NCBI GenBank assembly: GCA_017553965.1
Contig: JAFZJK010000132.1
Location: 1-6,292, forward strand
DNA: 6,292 nucleotides
Origin: Lachnospiraceae bacterium
GTDB lineage: Bacteria; Bacillota_A; Clostridia; Lachnospirales; Lachnospiraceae
Reading direction: 5' to 3'
The notes under the pieces are model-generated. The model did not search any database, was not told the DNA's origin, and saw nothing but the letters and a program-made list of their open reading frames with translations. Numbering within the stretch: position 1 is the first letter of the stretch; each line of letters begins with the position of its first letter. The translations under genes were made by a program, and so were the position numbers. Positions 1-6,198 of the stretch are shown here, one piece after another.

Positions 1-1377
1 ACGTTTTTCGTTAAATTTCTCCGTACCGGGTAAAGCTCCGGTGCCCACATCGGAATAATCTGTGAAAGACGCCAATTGACTATGAAGCTCTGCATTCTTA
101 GCCAGAGCTTCATTTGATCCGTATGCTATATTTATTGTACTGTCAGCCGGGAGATACGGTACATAGCCGTTTTCACGTGCTATACGTGCACCGCGTTCAC
201 TTTGAGCATATGCTATGATATCCCTTACTATACTGTTCTCGGGCAGATCTTTTCTGGTTACGATCTGCGAGAAATTAAGGAACGGATATGTTCCCTGCAA
301 TATGGTCTCATCACTTGGGATAACTCCATCTATACCAAGAAGCTTTATCTCATCGCTCGTATACATGTTGGCCACGTAATAATAGTAGGAGTATGAGATC
401 GCTCCGCGTCCGTTATCATAATCCGATACACGGTCTACCACACCTTCCATGGAGTCTTCGTACTGCTCTATGATGGGAGGCATTACTTCTTCCTTGGGAA
501 GTACATAGCGGTACAGGCCTGTCTGGCTGCCTGAGCCTTCATTTCGCTGATAAAGCTTTATCGGCTCATCCTCTCCGCCTACTTCTTTCCAGTTAGTGAT
601 CTTGCCGCTTACTATGCCCTTTAACTGTTCCTGGGTGATACTGTCCACGGGATTATCCTTATTTACGAAAAATACGAAACCGCCGCTTAAGATGGTGTGA
701 TATTCAAATTCTACACCGTTGGCTTCTGCCTCTGCTACCTGTTCCTCCGAAGGAAGTGCACAGAATATCATGTCGACATTTCCGTATGTCAGATTCTTAT
801 ATGCGCTCGGAGTATTGTTGCACATGATATATGCCTTGGCTTCTTCTGCAGATATCCCGAGAAGGTCAGCAAATAAAGCATCATAGAAGGGCTCGAGTGC
901 CTTTGCTCCGTCCACTATCTTGAGGTCGTCCGCTATAAGCTTTCTGCCGCTGTCAAATACATAATAATTTTCTATATCCGCTTTGGGAGGAGGCGTAATG
1001 GTGACTGGCTCGTAGGTAGGCGCAGGTGTATCGGTAGGTGCCTGTGTGGGTATAGTGGTAAGTTCCGGGGTTGGCTCTATAATACCGTTAGGATCAAAGA
1101 CCAATTCTGTTTTCCCTGTCGGTTCCATTTCAATATGAGTATCATCACTTACCACAAAACCAAGGATCTTAACGACTTTACCGACCTTATAACCGTACTG
1201 TAACTCACCGTTTTCATTAAAAACATCTGCAAATGCGTGGTAATCGGTTATGGAATACAATACCGCACTGTACTCTACAGTCCCTCCATCCTTATACAGA
1301 TACTTATGCGGTATGAGAAGCAGTGCCAATGCTACTACTACAATAACGATTATGATTATAAGTTTTTTCTTTTTCAT
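1..1377 (-). CDS. Membrane-anchored PstS-like substrate-binding protein, C-terminus cut by the window edge
   Basis: The frame is open for 459 codons from the ATG at 1377 to the window edge with no stop, so the protein is partial. Residues 1-22 are four lysines followed by a strongly hydrophobic Ile/Val/Leu stretch, which reads as a signal anchor or uncleaved signal peptide. There is no lipobox cysteine. Residues 25-99 form a small extracytoplasmic region, and 100-131 are a Pro/Thr-rich linker. From about 132 the sequence matches the PstS / PBP-like fold: VDGAKALEPF (155-164), YGNVDMIFCALPS (198-210), GGFVFFVNKDNPV (232-244), SGKITNWKEVGG, and QRNEGSGSQT (277-286). The last resembles the RxxxSGT phosphate loop of PstS, with Ser for Thr. 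The first loop, normally DGST in these proteins, is DGAK here, so phosphate may not be the ligand. It lies 36 bp after the CheW-like gene on the same strand. No ABC permease or ATPase is visible. The family call is firm; the ligand is unknown. Confidence 0.85.
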   Translation of the reverse strand, partial: MKKKKLIIIIVIVVVALALLLIPHKYLYKDGGTVEYSAVLYSITDYHAFADVFNENGELQYGYKVGKVVKILGFVVSDDTHIEMEPTGKTELVFDPNGIIEPTPELTTIPTQAPTDTPAPTYEPVTITPPPKADIENYYVFDSGRKLIADDLKIVDGAKALEPFYDALFADLLGISAEEAKAYIMCNNTPSAYKNLTYGNVDMIFCALPSEEQVAEAEANGVEFEYHTILSGGFVFFVNKDNPVDSITQEQLKGIVSGKITNWKEVGGEDEPIKLYQRNEGSGSQTGLYRYVLPKEEVMPPIIEQYEDSMEGVVDRVSDYDNGRGAISYSYYYYVANMYTSDEIKLLGIDGVIPSDETILQGTYPFLNFSQIVTRKDLPENSIVRDIIAYAQSERGARIARENGYVPYLPADSTINIAYGSNEALAKNAELHSQLASFTDYSDVGTGALPGTEKFNEKR

Positions 1378-1394
1378 ACCCAATACTTTTCCCC
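1378..1394 (-). promoter_or_regulatory. Weak ribosome binding site and start-codon ambiguity for the PstS-like gene
   Basis: The only Shine-Dalgarno-like run before the PstS-like gene is GGGGA (1390-1394). It lies 12 nt from the ATG at 1377, which is too far for a good site. It lies 6 nt from an in-frame TTG at 1381-1383. Starting at TTG would add only two residues before the lysines, so the membrane anchor is unchanged. I kept ATG because it is the commoner start, but TTG has the better spacing. No promoter was seen in the 36-bp gap, so co-transcription with the CheW-like gene is the simplest reading. Confidence 0.4.
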
Positions 1395-1413
1395 GACTTA
1401 ACTACTTACCTTA

Positions 1414-2049
1414 TTACTCCGTTTCGTTTGTGGCAGGTTCTTCCGCTTCCGTTGTTGCCTTTTCAGCTTCGGTATCTTCTGCGGAAACTTCTGCGCCTTC
1501 TGCTACATTCTCTCCTGCTTTTGCCTTTTCTTCCTCGGCTCTGCGCTTTGCCTCTTCCTCTTCCTTGCGGCGTTTCTCGGCTTCTTCTGCCTCGTATACC
1601 GCTTTTATGCTGTCTTTTACAAACTTCATCTCATCCTGTGAAAGCAGACGGTTGTGATCTACTACCAGGAGTATCCTTCCATGATGACTGCAGGCTCCCG
1701 ACACATAAGCTGTTTTTCCCGAATTGACTACAATGGGGATCTTTTGGAACTCGCCCTCTGAAAGCATGTCAATCTCAACTACTTTGTCCACACGGAATGC
1801 AAACGTTCCGTTATATGTGTTCATATATATAAGCTGACTGTATTTCGGCTGCTCACTTTTATCGGTTTCAAACATGGTGCGCAGTCTGATAATGGGTACC
1901 CATTCTCCCCTGAATTTTATGAGTCCTTCAATAAAATCAGGCGATCCCTCCAATACCATCTGAGGTACCCCGTTTTCTATGCTGCGGACATAGGTGCTGT
2001 CAAGTCCGTAGTATTGTCCGTCGATGTCACATATAACTTGTTTGTTCAT
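1414..2049 (-). CDS. CheW-like chemotaxis coupling-domain protein with a charged C-terminal extension
   Basis: CheW domains dock onto the kinase CheA and chemoreceptors in cytoplasmic signalling arrays. Residues 1 to about 138 match the fold: an opening strand CDIDGQYYGLD (7-17), the region YVRSIENGVPQMV, SPDFIEGLIKFRGEWVPII (36-54), RLRTMF (55-60), a hydrophobic YSQLIYMN strand, then the second barrel from FAFRVDKVVEI through GRILLVVD. CheW often has an Asp where R55 sits (the IDLR motif). A stand-alone CheW is about 150-160 residues; this protein has 211. From about 139 it continues as a Lys/Glu/Arg-rich, probably coiled-coil helix, then an Ala/Glu/Thr-rich acidic tail to residue 211 that is likely disordered. 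The frame ends in a double stop, TAATAA. The start ATG has AAGGT 9 nt upstream. No CheA or receptor gene is in view, so it could be a true CheW, a CheV-like fragment or a scaffold for another role. The domain call is firm; the pathway is not. Confidence 0.88.
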   Translation of the reverse strand: MNKQVICDIDGQYYGLDSTYVRSIENGVPQMVLEGSPDFIEGLIKFRGEWVPIIRLRTMFETDKSEQPKYSQLIYMNTYNGTFAFRVDKVVEIDMLSEGEFQKIPIVVNSGKTAYVSGACSHHGRILLVVDHNRLLSQDEMKFVKDSIKAVYEAEEAEKRRKEEEEAKRRAEEEKAKAGENVAEGAEVSAEDTEAEKATTEAEEPATNETE

Positions 2050-2055
2050 TTATCG

Positions 2056-2110
2056 TACCTTGCCGCAGGCATGGTTACACATCGGTGACGTGCCTGTCGC
2101 GGCACCGATG
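2056..2110 (-). promoter_or_regulatory. Leader of the CheW-like gene with two competing hairpins next to its ribosome binding site
   Basis: The ribosome binding site is AAGGTA (2056-2061), 6 nt from the ATG. Just upstream in the transcript are two incompatible foldings. Hairpin A pairs CATCGGTG (2080-2087) with CACCGATG (2103-2110), eight perfect base pairs. It can also pair 2080-2084 with 2106-2110 and 2090-2094 with 2101-2105, leaving a five-base bulge. Hairpin B pairs 2061-2071 (TGCCGCAGGCA on the plus strand) with 2091-2104, eleven base pairs with a three-base bulge. Both need bases around 2090-2105, and helix B ends on the first base of the ribosome binding site. Neither is followed by a U run in the transcript, so neither looks like a terminator. 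The pairings are visible in the sequence; any regulatory role is inferred. Confidence 0.4.
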
Positions 2111-2115
2111 AAAGC

Positions 2116-2133
2116 TTGAAAGCATACTTTCAA
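2116..2133. repeat. Short perfect inverted repeat between prfB and the CheW-like gene
   Basis: TTGAAAG (2116-2122) and CTTTCAA (2127-2133) form a perfect seven-base-pair stem with a four-base loop. There is no U run after it on either strand, so it is not a convincing terminator. It lies between hairpin A of the CheW-like leader and the repeat remnant at the end of prfB. It may stabilise or punctuate the transcript, but I can assign no function. Confidence 0.4.
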
Positions 2134-2135
2134 AC

Positions 2136-2201
2136 TTTACACCTCATCAGTCCGGGTTTTAGTTACTCGGTCAGGTCGCCGCCCTTATAGGGAGGGCAGC
2201 C
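2136..2201. repeat. Probable copy of a palindromic interspersed repeat overlapping the 3' end of prfB
   Basis: The 13-mer TTTACACCTCATC at 2136-2148 is identical to the head of the larger element at 3356-3368. About 30 bases further on there is a palindromic core, CCCTTATAGGG (2182-2192), in GC-rich flanks. It stands where the other copy carries its CCCCTCAAGGGG core. The overall plan of head, variable segment and palindromic tail is therefore the same, in a length of about 66 bp. The stop codon and last twelve codons of prfB lie inside it. The head match is direct observation; the alignment of the remainder is weaker and rests on layout. Confidence 0.5.
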
Positions 2202-3302
2202 CTGTTTAAGCCACTTTAAGTATCCGTTGATAAAGAGGTCTATTCCGCCGTTAAGTACCGCATCAGCATTGGCGGTGCTTACTCCGGTCCGGAGATCTTT
2301 TATCATCTTATAAGGCTGCAGGAAGTAAGAACGTATCTGGCTTCCGAAGTTGTTATCCTTTATCTCGCCACGGATATCTGCTGTTTTATCCAGATTCTCC
2401 TGCTGCTTTAAGATAAGGAGTTTGGACTTTAATATCTGCATAGCCTTGTCTTTATTCTGATACTGTGAACGCTCATTCTGACAGGATACAACAATACCTG
2501 TGGGGAAGTGAGTGATTCGTATAGCGGATGAGGTCTTATTAACCTTCTGTCCGCCGGCACCCGATGAACGGAATACATCTATACGGATGTCATCATCAGG
2601 GATATCGATATCAAGATCTTCCTCTATGTCGGGCATAACGTCACAGGATACAAAGGATGTCTGGCGCTTTGCCTGAGCATTAAACGGAGAGATACGTACA
2701 AGTCTGTGTACACCGTGCTCCGACTTTAAATGTCCGTAAGCATTAATACCGTTTATCTGCAGAGTCACCGACTTATAACCTGCCTCATCACCCTCCAGGA
2801 AGTCCAGAAGCTCAAGCGAATAACCCTTTGACTGTGCCCACATGGAATACATTCTGTACAACATGCTGCACCAGTCACATGCTTCTGTTCCGCCGGCTCC
2901 GGCATGAAGTGTAACTATGGCGTTGCACTTGTCAAACTCGCCGTCAAGCAGAGTTGCAAGTCTTACCTCTTCGAAGTTGTTGGTGAAGCTTTCAAACTCG
3001 GCCTGAACCTCTTCCACCATGGATTCGTCATTTTCTTCGTTTACCATCTCGATAAGGTCGTAAAGGTCGTTATACTGTGCCTCCAAATCCTTATATTCCT
3101 GGATGGTGTCCTTGAGGTTCTTCAGCTCCTTCATGTAGTTCTGGGCTTTCGCTGCATCATTCCAGAAGCCTTCTTCTTCCATGATGCCTTCTATTTCTTC
3201 GACTCTAAAGCCTTTTTTCTCAAGGTCGAGTGATTCGCCCACTTCTTTTAAAGGGGCTGAATACTGATTTAATTCGTATTTGATCTGATCTAGTGCTACC
3301 AT
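2163..3302 (-). CDS. prfB: Peptide chain release factor 2 (RF2)
   Basis: RF2 recognises UGA and UAA stop codons in the ribosomal A site and triggers peptidyl-tRNA hydrolysis. Residues 1-110 are the helical N-terminal domain. The codon-recognition tripeptide SPF is at 205-207, which separates RF2 from RF1 (PxT). The catalytic loop is RSSGAGGQ with GGQ at 250-252, matching E. coli numbering; residue 246 is Ser. The ending DLRTGVSTANADAVLNGGID (336-355) is typical. The start ATG has AGAGG five bases upstream. Many bacterial prfB genes carry an in-frame UGA at codon 26, bypassed by +1 frameshifting. Here L25-D26 are read straight through as CTC GAC, so that control is gone. The protein has 379 residues against about 365 in E. 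coli, and the extra GCPPYKGGDLTE (368-379) comes from a repeat-like sequence. It lies 234 bp downstream of secA, as commonly seen in Firmicutes. Confidence 0.97.
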   Translation of the reverse strand: MVALDQIKYELNQYSAPLKEVGESLDLEKKGFRVEEIEGIMEEEGFWNDAAKAQNYMKELKNLKDTIQEYKDLEAQYNDLYDLIEMVNEENDESMVEEVQAEFESFTNNFEEVRLATLLDGEFDKCNAIVTLHAGAGGTEACDWCSMLYRMYSMWAQSKGYSLELLDFLEGDEAGYKSVTLQINGINAYGHLKSEHGVHRLVRISPFNAQAKRQTSFVSCDVMPDIEEDLDIDIPDDDIRIDVFRSSGAGGQKVNKTSSAIRITHFPTGIVVSCQNERSQYQNKDKAMQILKSKLLILKQQENLDKTADIRGEIKDNNFGSQIRSYFLQPYKMIKDLRTGVSTANADAVLNGGIDLFINGYLKWLKQGCPPYKGGDLTE

Positions 3303-3306
3303 GTTG

Positions 3307-3342
3307 TCCTCTTATTATTTGTTTTACTCATTGCCTCGTCAA
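3307..3342 (-). promoter_or_regulatory. Possible promoter overlapping the prfB ribosome binding site
   Basis: TTGACG (3337-3342) and AATAAT (3314-3319) each match the sigma-A consensus at five of six positions, with a 17-bp spacer. The predicted transcript start would be only about 4-7 bases before the prfB ATG. Such a transcript would lose the ribosome binding site (AGAGG, 3308-3312) and be almost leaderless. The match may therefore be chance, with prfB transcribed by read-through from secA. No other promoter for prfB was seen in the gap. Confidence 0.25.
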
Positions 3343-3355
3343 TGTGAACGACTTT

Positions 3356-3496
3356 TTTACACCTCATCCGGTCGCTTCGCGACCACCTTCCCTTCGCCAG
3401 GGACGGCATCCCTCGCCGGGACGGCATCAAGCCACTCCGTGGCTCGATATATCTTCGCACTACGTGCATCGATATATCCCCTCAAGGGGAAGGCTT
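3356..3496. repeat. Compound palindromic interspersed repeat between secA and prfB
   Basis: This 141-bp block has no coding potential that I can support and is packed with palindromes. It begins with TTTACACCTCATC (3356-3368). Hairpins follow: GGTCGC/GCGACC (3370-3384, three-base loop), AGGGA/TCCCT (3399-3413), AGCCAC/GTGGCT (3430-3444) and a larger one pairing GATATATC (3446-3453) with GATATATC (3471-3478) around GCAC/GTGC. It closes with CCCC-TCAA-GGGG (3478-3489) and GAAGGCTT. The outer CCTTCCC (3386-3392) can pair with GGGAAGG (3487-3493). A near-tandem repeat, GGGACGGCATC, occurs at 3400-3410 and 3418-3428. From memory, a shorter form (head, one hairpin, CCTTCCCCTCAAGGGGAAGG) is common in gut Firmicutes. 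There is no U run on either side, so it is not a standard terminator. Transcribed from secA it would form a strongly folded spacer. Confidence 0.75.
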
Positions 3497-3499
3497 AAA

Positions 3500-3544
3500 G
3501 TCTGTCAGGTCTTGCATCGGCTGCAGTTTTTGTCTGTCAAGTCT
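3500..3544. repeat. Thirteen-base direct repeat at the secA 3' end
   Basis: GTCTGTCAGGTCT (3500-3512) and GTCTGTCAAGTCT (3532-3544) differ at one position and are spaced by 19 bp. The second copy includes the secA stop codon and the codons just before it. The first copy begins four bases after the large palindromic element ends. It may be a scar of insertion or local duplication; no third copy was found on the far side of the element. Confidence 0.45.
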
Positions 3545-6191
3545 CGTACTTACCGGATGCCTTACAGCAGAATTTATATTTCTTGCCGCTTCCGCAAGGG
3601 CAGGGATCGTTGGGCAGGATCTTCTTAGCTACACGGCGCTTAGGTGCATTTACTACCGAGTCATCCTTGTTGGTACCAGATTCCTTTGCTACCTGCTCAC
3701 GTTCTACCTTTCGCTCTACCTGTACTCTGAGCAGCATTCTGATAGTGTCCTCAGCTATGCCGTCGGTCATCTCCTGGAACATATCGAAGCCCTGCATCTT
3801 GTATGAGTCGATGGGGTTACGCTGTGCATATGACTGTAAGCCGATGCTCTGACGCAGCTGATCCATATCGTCGATATGGTTCATCCATCTGGTATCTATA
3901 GCCTTTAAGAGAACAATACGCTCAACCTCACGGAACTCCTCGGGCTGTACGAATTCTGTCTCTTTTGCTTCGTATATTTCAAGACTTCTCTTCTGGAGTC
4001 TTTCGATAAGGTCCTTCTTTTTGATCTTCTTTACCTCATCCTCACTTATGTGAATATGCTCCATAGGGATGATGGGAAGGATCATGTCATTAAGTGCTTT
4101 GATATCCCACTCTTCTGGTACCTGTTCATCACTTATGCAGGCATTTACACAGCCTTCAACAGTCTCATCAAGCATTCTTAAGATGGTATCTCTCATGCTT
4201 TCGCCGTTAAGAACTCTCATTCTTTCAGCATAGATGATCTCACGCTGTTCATTGTTAACTCCGTCATATTCCATGATATTCTTACGGATACCGAAGTTGT
4301 TGTTTTCTATCTTCTTCTGAGCACGCTCGATGGCATTGGTAAGAAGCTTATGATGTATCTCCTGGCCGCGCTGTACACCGAGTGTCTTAAATACGCTCAT
4401 CATTCTCTCTGAACCGAAGAGACGCATTAAGTCGTCCTCAAGTGAGATAAAGAACTTTGACTCACCGGGATCTCCCTGACGTCCTGAACGTCCACGGAGC
4501 TGGTTATCTATACGACGTGCCTCGTGACGCTCTGTACCTATGATACGGAGTCCGCCGGCTGCCTTAACCTTCTCAACCTCTTCCTGGTACTTAGCTTCGT
4601 CCATACCCTCTTCGAAGGTACCGCCGAGCTTGATATCGGTACCACGGCCTGCCATGTTGGTAGCTATGGTAACTGCTCCGAAACGACCTGCTTCGGCTAC
4701 TATCTCGGCTTCCATCTCATGGAACTTGGCATTCAGGACATTGTGCTTGATGTTTCTCTTTTTAAGGTACATACTGATCTCTTCGGAAGATTCGATGGTA
4801 ATGGTACCTACCAGTACAGGCTGTCCTTTTTGATGTGCCTCAACAATGGCATCGATAATGGCTTCTATCTTTTCCTGATGCGTACAATATACCGCATCCT
4901 CATAGTCTTTTCTGACAACAGGCTTGTTCGGAGGTATGGTAACTACGTCCATGCCGTAGATCTCACGGAATTCCTTGTCTTCTGTGATAGCCGTACCGGT
5001 CATACCACACTTCTTTTCATATTTGTTGAAATAATTCTGAAGAGTGATGGTAGCAAGTGTCTTGGACTCTCTGTTAACCTTTACATGCTCCTTTGCCTCG
5101 ATAGCCTGATGGAGACCGTCGGAGTAACGTCTTCCGGGAAGGATACGTCCGGTAAAGTCATCTACTATCAGGACTTCATTGTCTTTTACTACATAATCCT
5201 TATCTCTGAACATAAGGTTATGTGCCTTTAATGCAAGGATGATATTATGCTGGATCTCAAGGTTTTCCACATCTGAGAAGTTGTCAAGATGGAAGAACTG
5301 CTCAACCTTTGCAACACCCTGTGCGGTAAGATGTACGGTGTTTTCCTTTTCGCTTACTACGAAATCACCTGTTTCCACAGGCTCCTCACCACCAAACTTT
5401 GCAGCCATAACGGTTTCCATCTTGGTGAGCTCTTTTTCGGTACCCTTTTGCATCTGGCATGCCAGGATATCACACATCTCGTAAAGCTTTGTAGACTTTC
5501 CGGAAGGACCTGAAATGATAAGCGGAGTACGTGCCTCATCAATCAAACAGGAGTCAACCTCGTCGATAACGGCAAAGTGAAGCTTACGCTGAACCATCTG
5601 CTCCTTATATACCACTCTGTTATCACGCAGATAGTCGAAACCGAATTCGTTGTTGGTACCGTATGTTATATCGCAGTTATATGCCGCACGTCTGTCATCG
5701 GCATTCATTGTATTAAGGATGTATCCACAGGTAAGTCCCATGAACTCATATATCTTTCCGTTGTTCTCCGCATCACGCTTTGCCAGATAGTCATTTACCG
5801 TAACTACGTGTACGCCTTCACCTTCGAGTGCGTTAAGATATATAGCAAGCGATGAAGTAAGTGTTTTTCCTTCACCGGTGAACATCTCGGAGATACGGCC
5901 CTGATGCAGTATGATAGCACCGAGGAGCTGTACATGGAATGCTCTCTGATGCAGTGTTCTTACACCGGCTTCACGGGCTGCTGCAAATGCCTCGGGAAGA
6001 AGATCATCCAGAGTCTCGCCATTTGCAAGTCTTTTCTTAAACTCATCTGTCATAGCACGCAGTTCCTCATCGGATTTTGCCTGCATGGTAGGCTCCAAGT
6101 CCTCTATCTTCTGTGCGATGGGTTCGATCCTCTTGATCTCACGCTCGCTCCTTGTCTTAAAAATCTTACGCCATAAACTCTTTTTTGCCAT
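3537..6191 (-). CDS. secA: Preprotein translocase ATPase SecA
   Basis: SecA binds preproteins at the membrane and uses ATP to push them through SecYEG. All expected parts are present in 884 residues. Nucleotide-binding domain 1 has Walker A TGEGKT (105-110) and DEVD (210-213). The preprotein cross-linking domain spans about 227-372, with roughly 20 more residues near 250-275 than B. subtilis SecA. Next are GMTGTA (396-401), TNMAGRGTDI (511-520) and the arginine-finger motif QLRGRSGRQGDPG (564-576). The helical scaffold and wing follow to about 830, including WMNHIDDMDQLRQSIGL (769-785). A linker leads to the zinc-binding SEC-C tail CPCGSGKKYKFCC (864-876), whose last ligand is Cys rather than His. 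The residue before TGEGKT is Phe, where Lys, Arg or Ala is more usual. The ATG at 6191 has GAGGA seven bases upstream. The full C-tail and the prfB neighbour indicate the housekeeping SecA, not an accessory SecA2. Confidence 0.98.
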   Translation of the reverse strand: MAKKSLWRKIFKTRSEREIKRIEPIAQKIEDLEPTMQAKSDEELRAMTDEFKKRLANGETLDDLLPEAFAAAREAGVRTLHQRAFHVQLLGAIILHQGRISEMFTGEGKTLTSSLAIYLNALEGEGVHVVTVNDYLAKRDAENNGKIYEFMGLTCGYILNTMNADDRRAAYNCDITYGTNNEFGFDYLRDNRVVYKEQMVQRKLHFAVIDEVDSCLIDEARTPLIISGPSGKSTKLYEMCDILACQMQKGTEKELTKMETVMAAKFGGEEPVETGDFVVSEKENTVHLTAQGVAKVEQFFHLDNFSDVENLEIQHNIILALKAHNLMFRDKDYVVKDNEVLIVDDFTGRILPGRRYSDGLHQAIEAKEHVKVNRESKTLATITLQNYFNKYEKKCGMTGTAITEDKEFREIYGMDVVTIPPNKPVVRKDYEDAVYCTHQEKIEAIIDAIVEAHQKGQPVLVGTITIESSEEISMYLKKRNIKHNVLNAKFHEMEAEIVAEAGRFGAVTIATNMAGRGTDIKLGGTFEEGMDEAKYQEEVEKVKAAGGLRIIGTERHEARRIDNQLRGRSGRQGDPGESKFFISLEDDLMRLFGSERMMSVFKTLGVQRGQEIHHKLLTNAIERAQKKIENNNFGIRKNIMEYDGVNNEQREIIYAERMRVLNGESMRDTILRMLDETVEGCVNACISDEQVPEEWDIKALNDMILPIIPMEHIHISEDEVKKIKKKDLIERLQKRSLEIYEAKETEFVQPEEFREVERIVLLKAIDTRWMNHIDDMDQLRQSIGLQSYAQRNPIDSYKMQGFDMFQEMTDGIAEDTIRMLLRVQVERKVEREQVAKESGTNKDDSVVNAPKRRVAKKILPNDPCPCGSGKKYKFCCKASGKYET

Positions 6192-6198
6192 TTCATAG

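Noticed and set aside
1250..1727. Plus-strand open frames of 135 and 99 codons, rich in Ser/Ala/Phe and Leu/Pro
   Set aside because: Their composition is the complement of the Glu/Ala/Lys-rich tail of the CheW-like gene, which explains the long open frames.
2116..2133. Terminator of prfB
   Set aside because: The stem is only seven base pairs and is followed by GCTTTC rather than a run of U, so read-through into the CheW-like gene is more likely.
3356..3496. The hairpin block considered as a rho-independent terminator for secA or as a CRISPR array
   Set aside because: No U run follows any of the stems in the transcript direction, and the repeated units are too few and too unequal for repeats and spacers.
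3293..3628. Plus-strand open frames of 111 and 65 codons across the secA-prfB spacer
   Set aside because: They run through the palindromic repeat and into the ends of both flanking genes, with no convincing ribosome binding site or protein family features.
4524..5231. A 235-codon open frame on the plus strand opposite secA
   Set aside because: It lies wholly antisense to a well-supported secA, its protein shows no recognisable domain, and no good start signal was seen. It is a shadow of secA codon usage.
3537..6191. Accessory SecA2 instead of the housekeeping SecA
   Set aside because: Full length, the intact SEC-C zinc motif and the prfB neighbour all favour the housekeeping protein, despite small differences such as Phe before TGEGKT.
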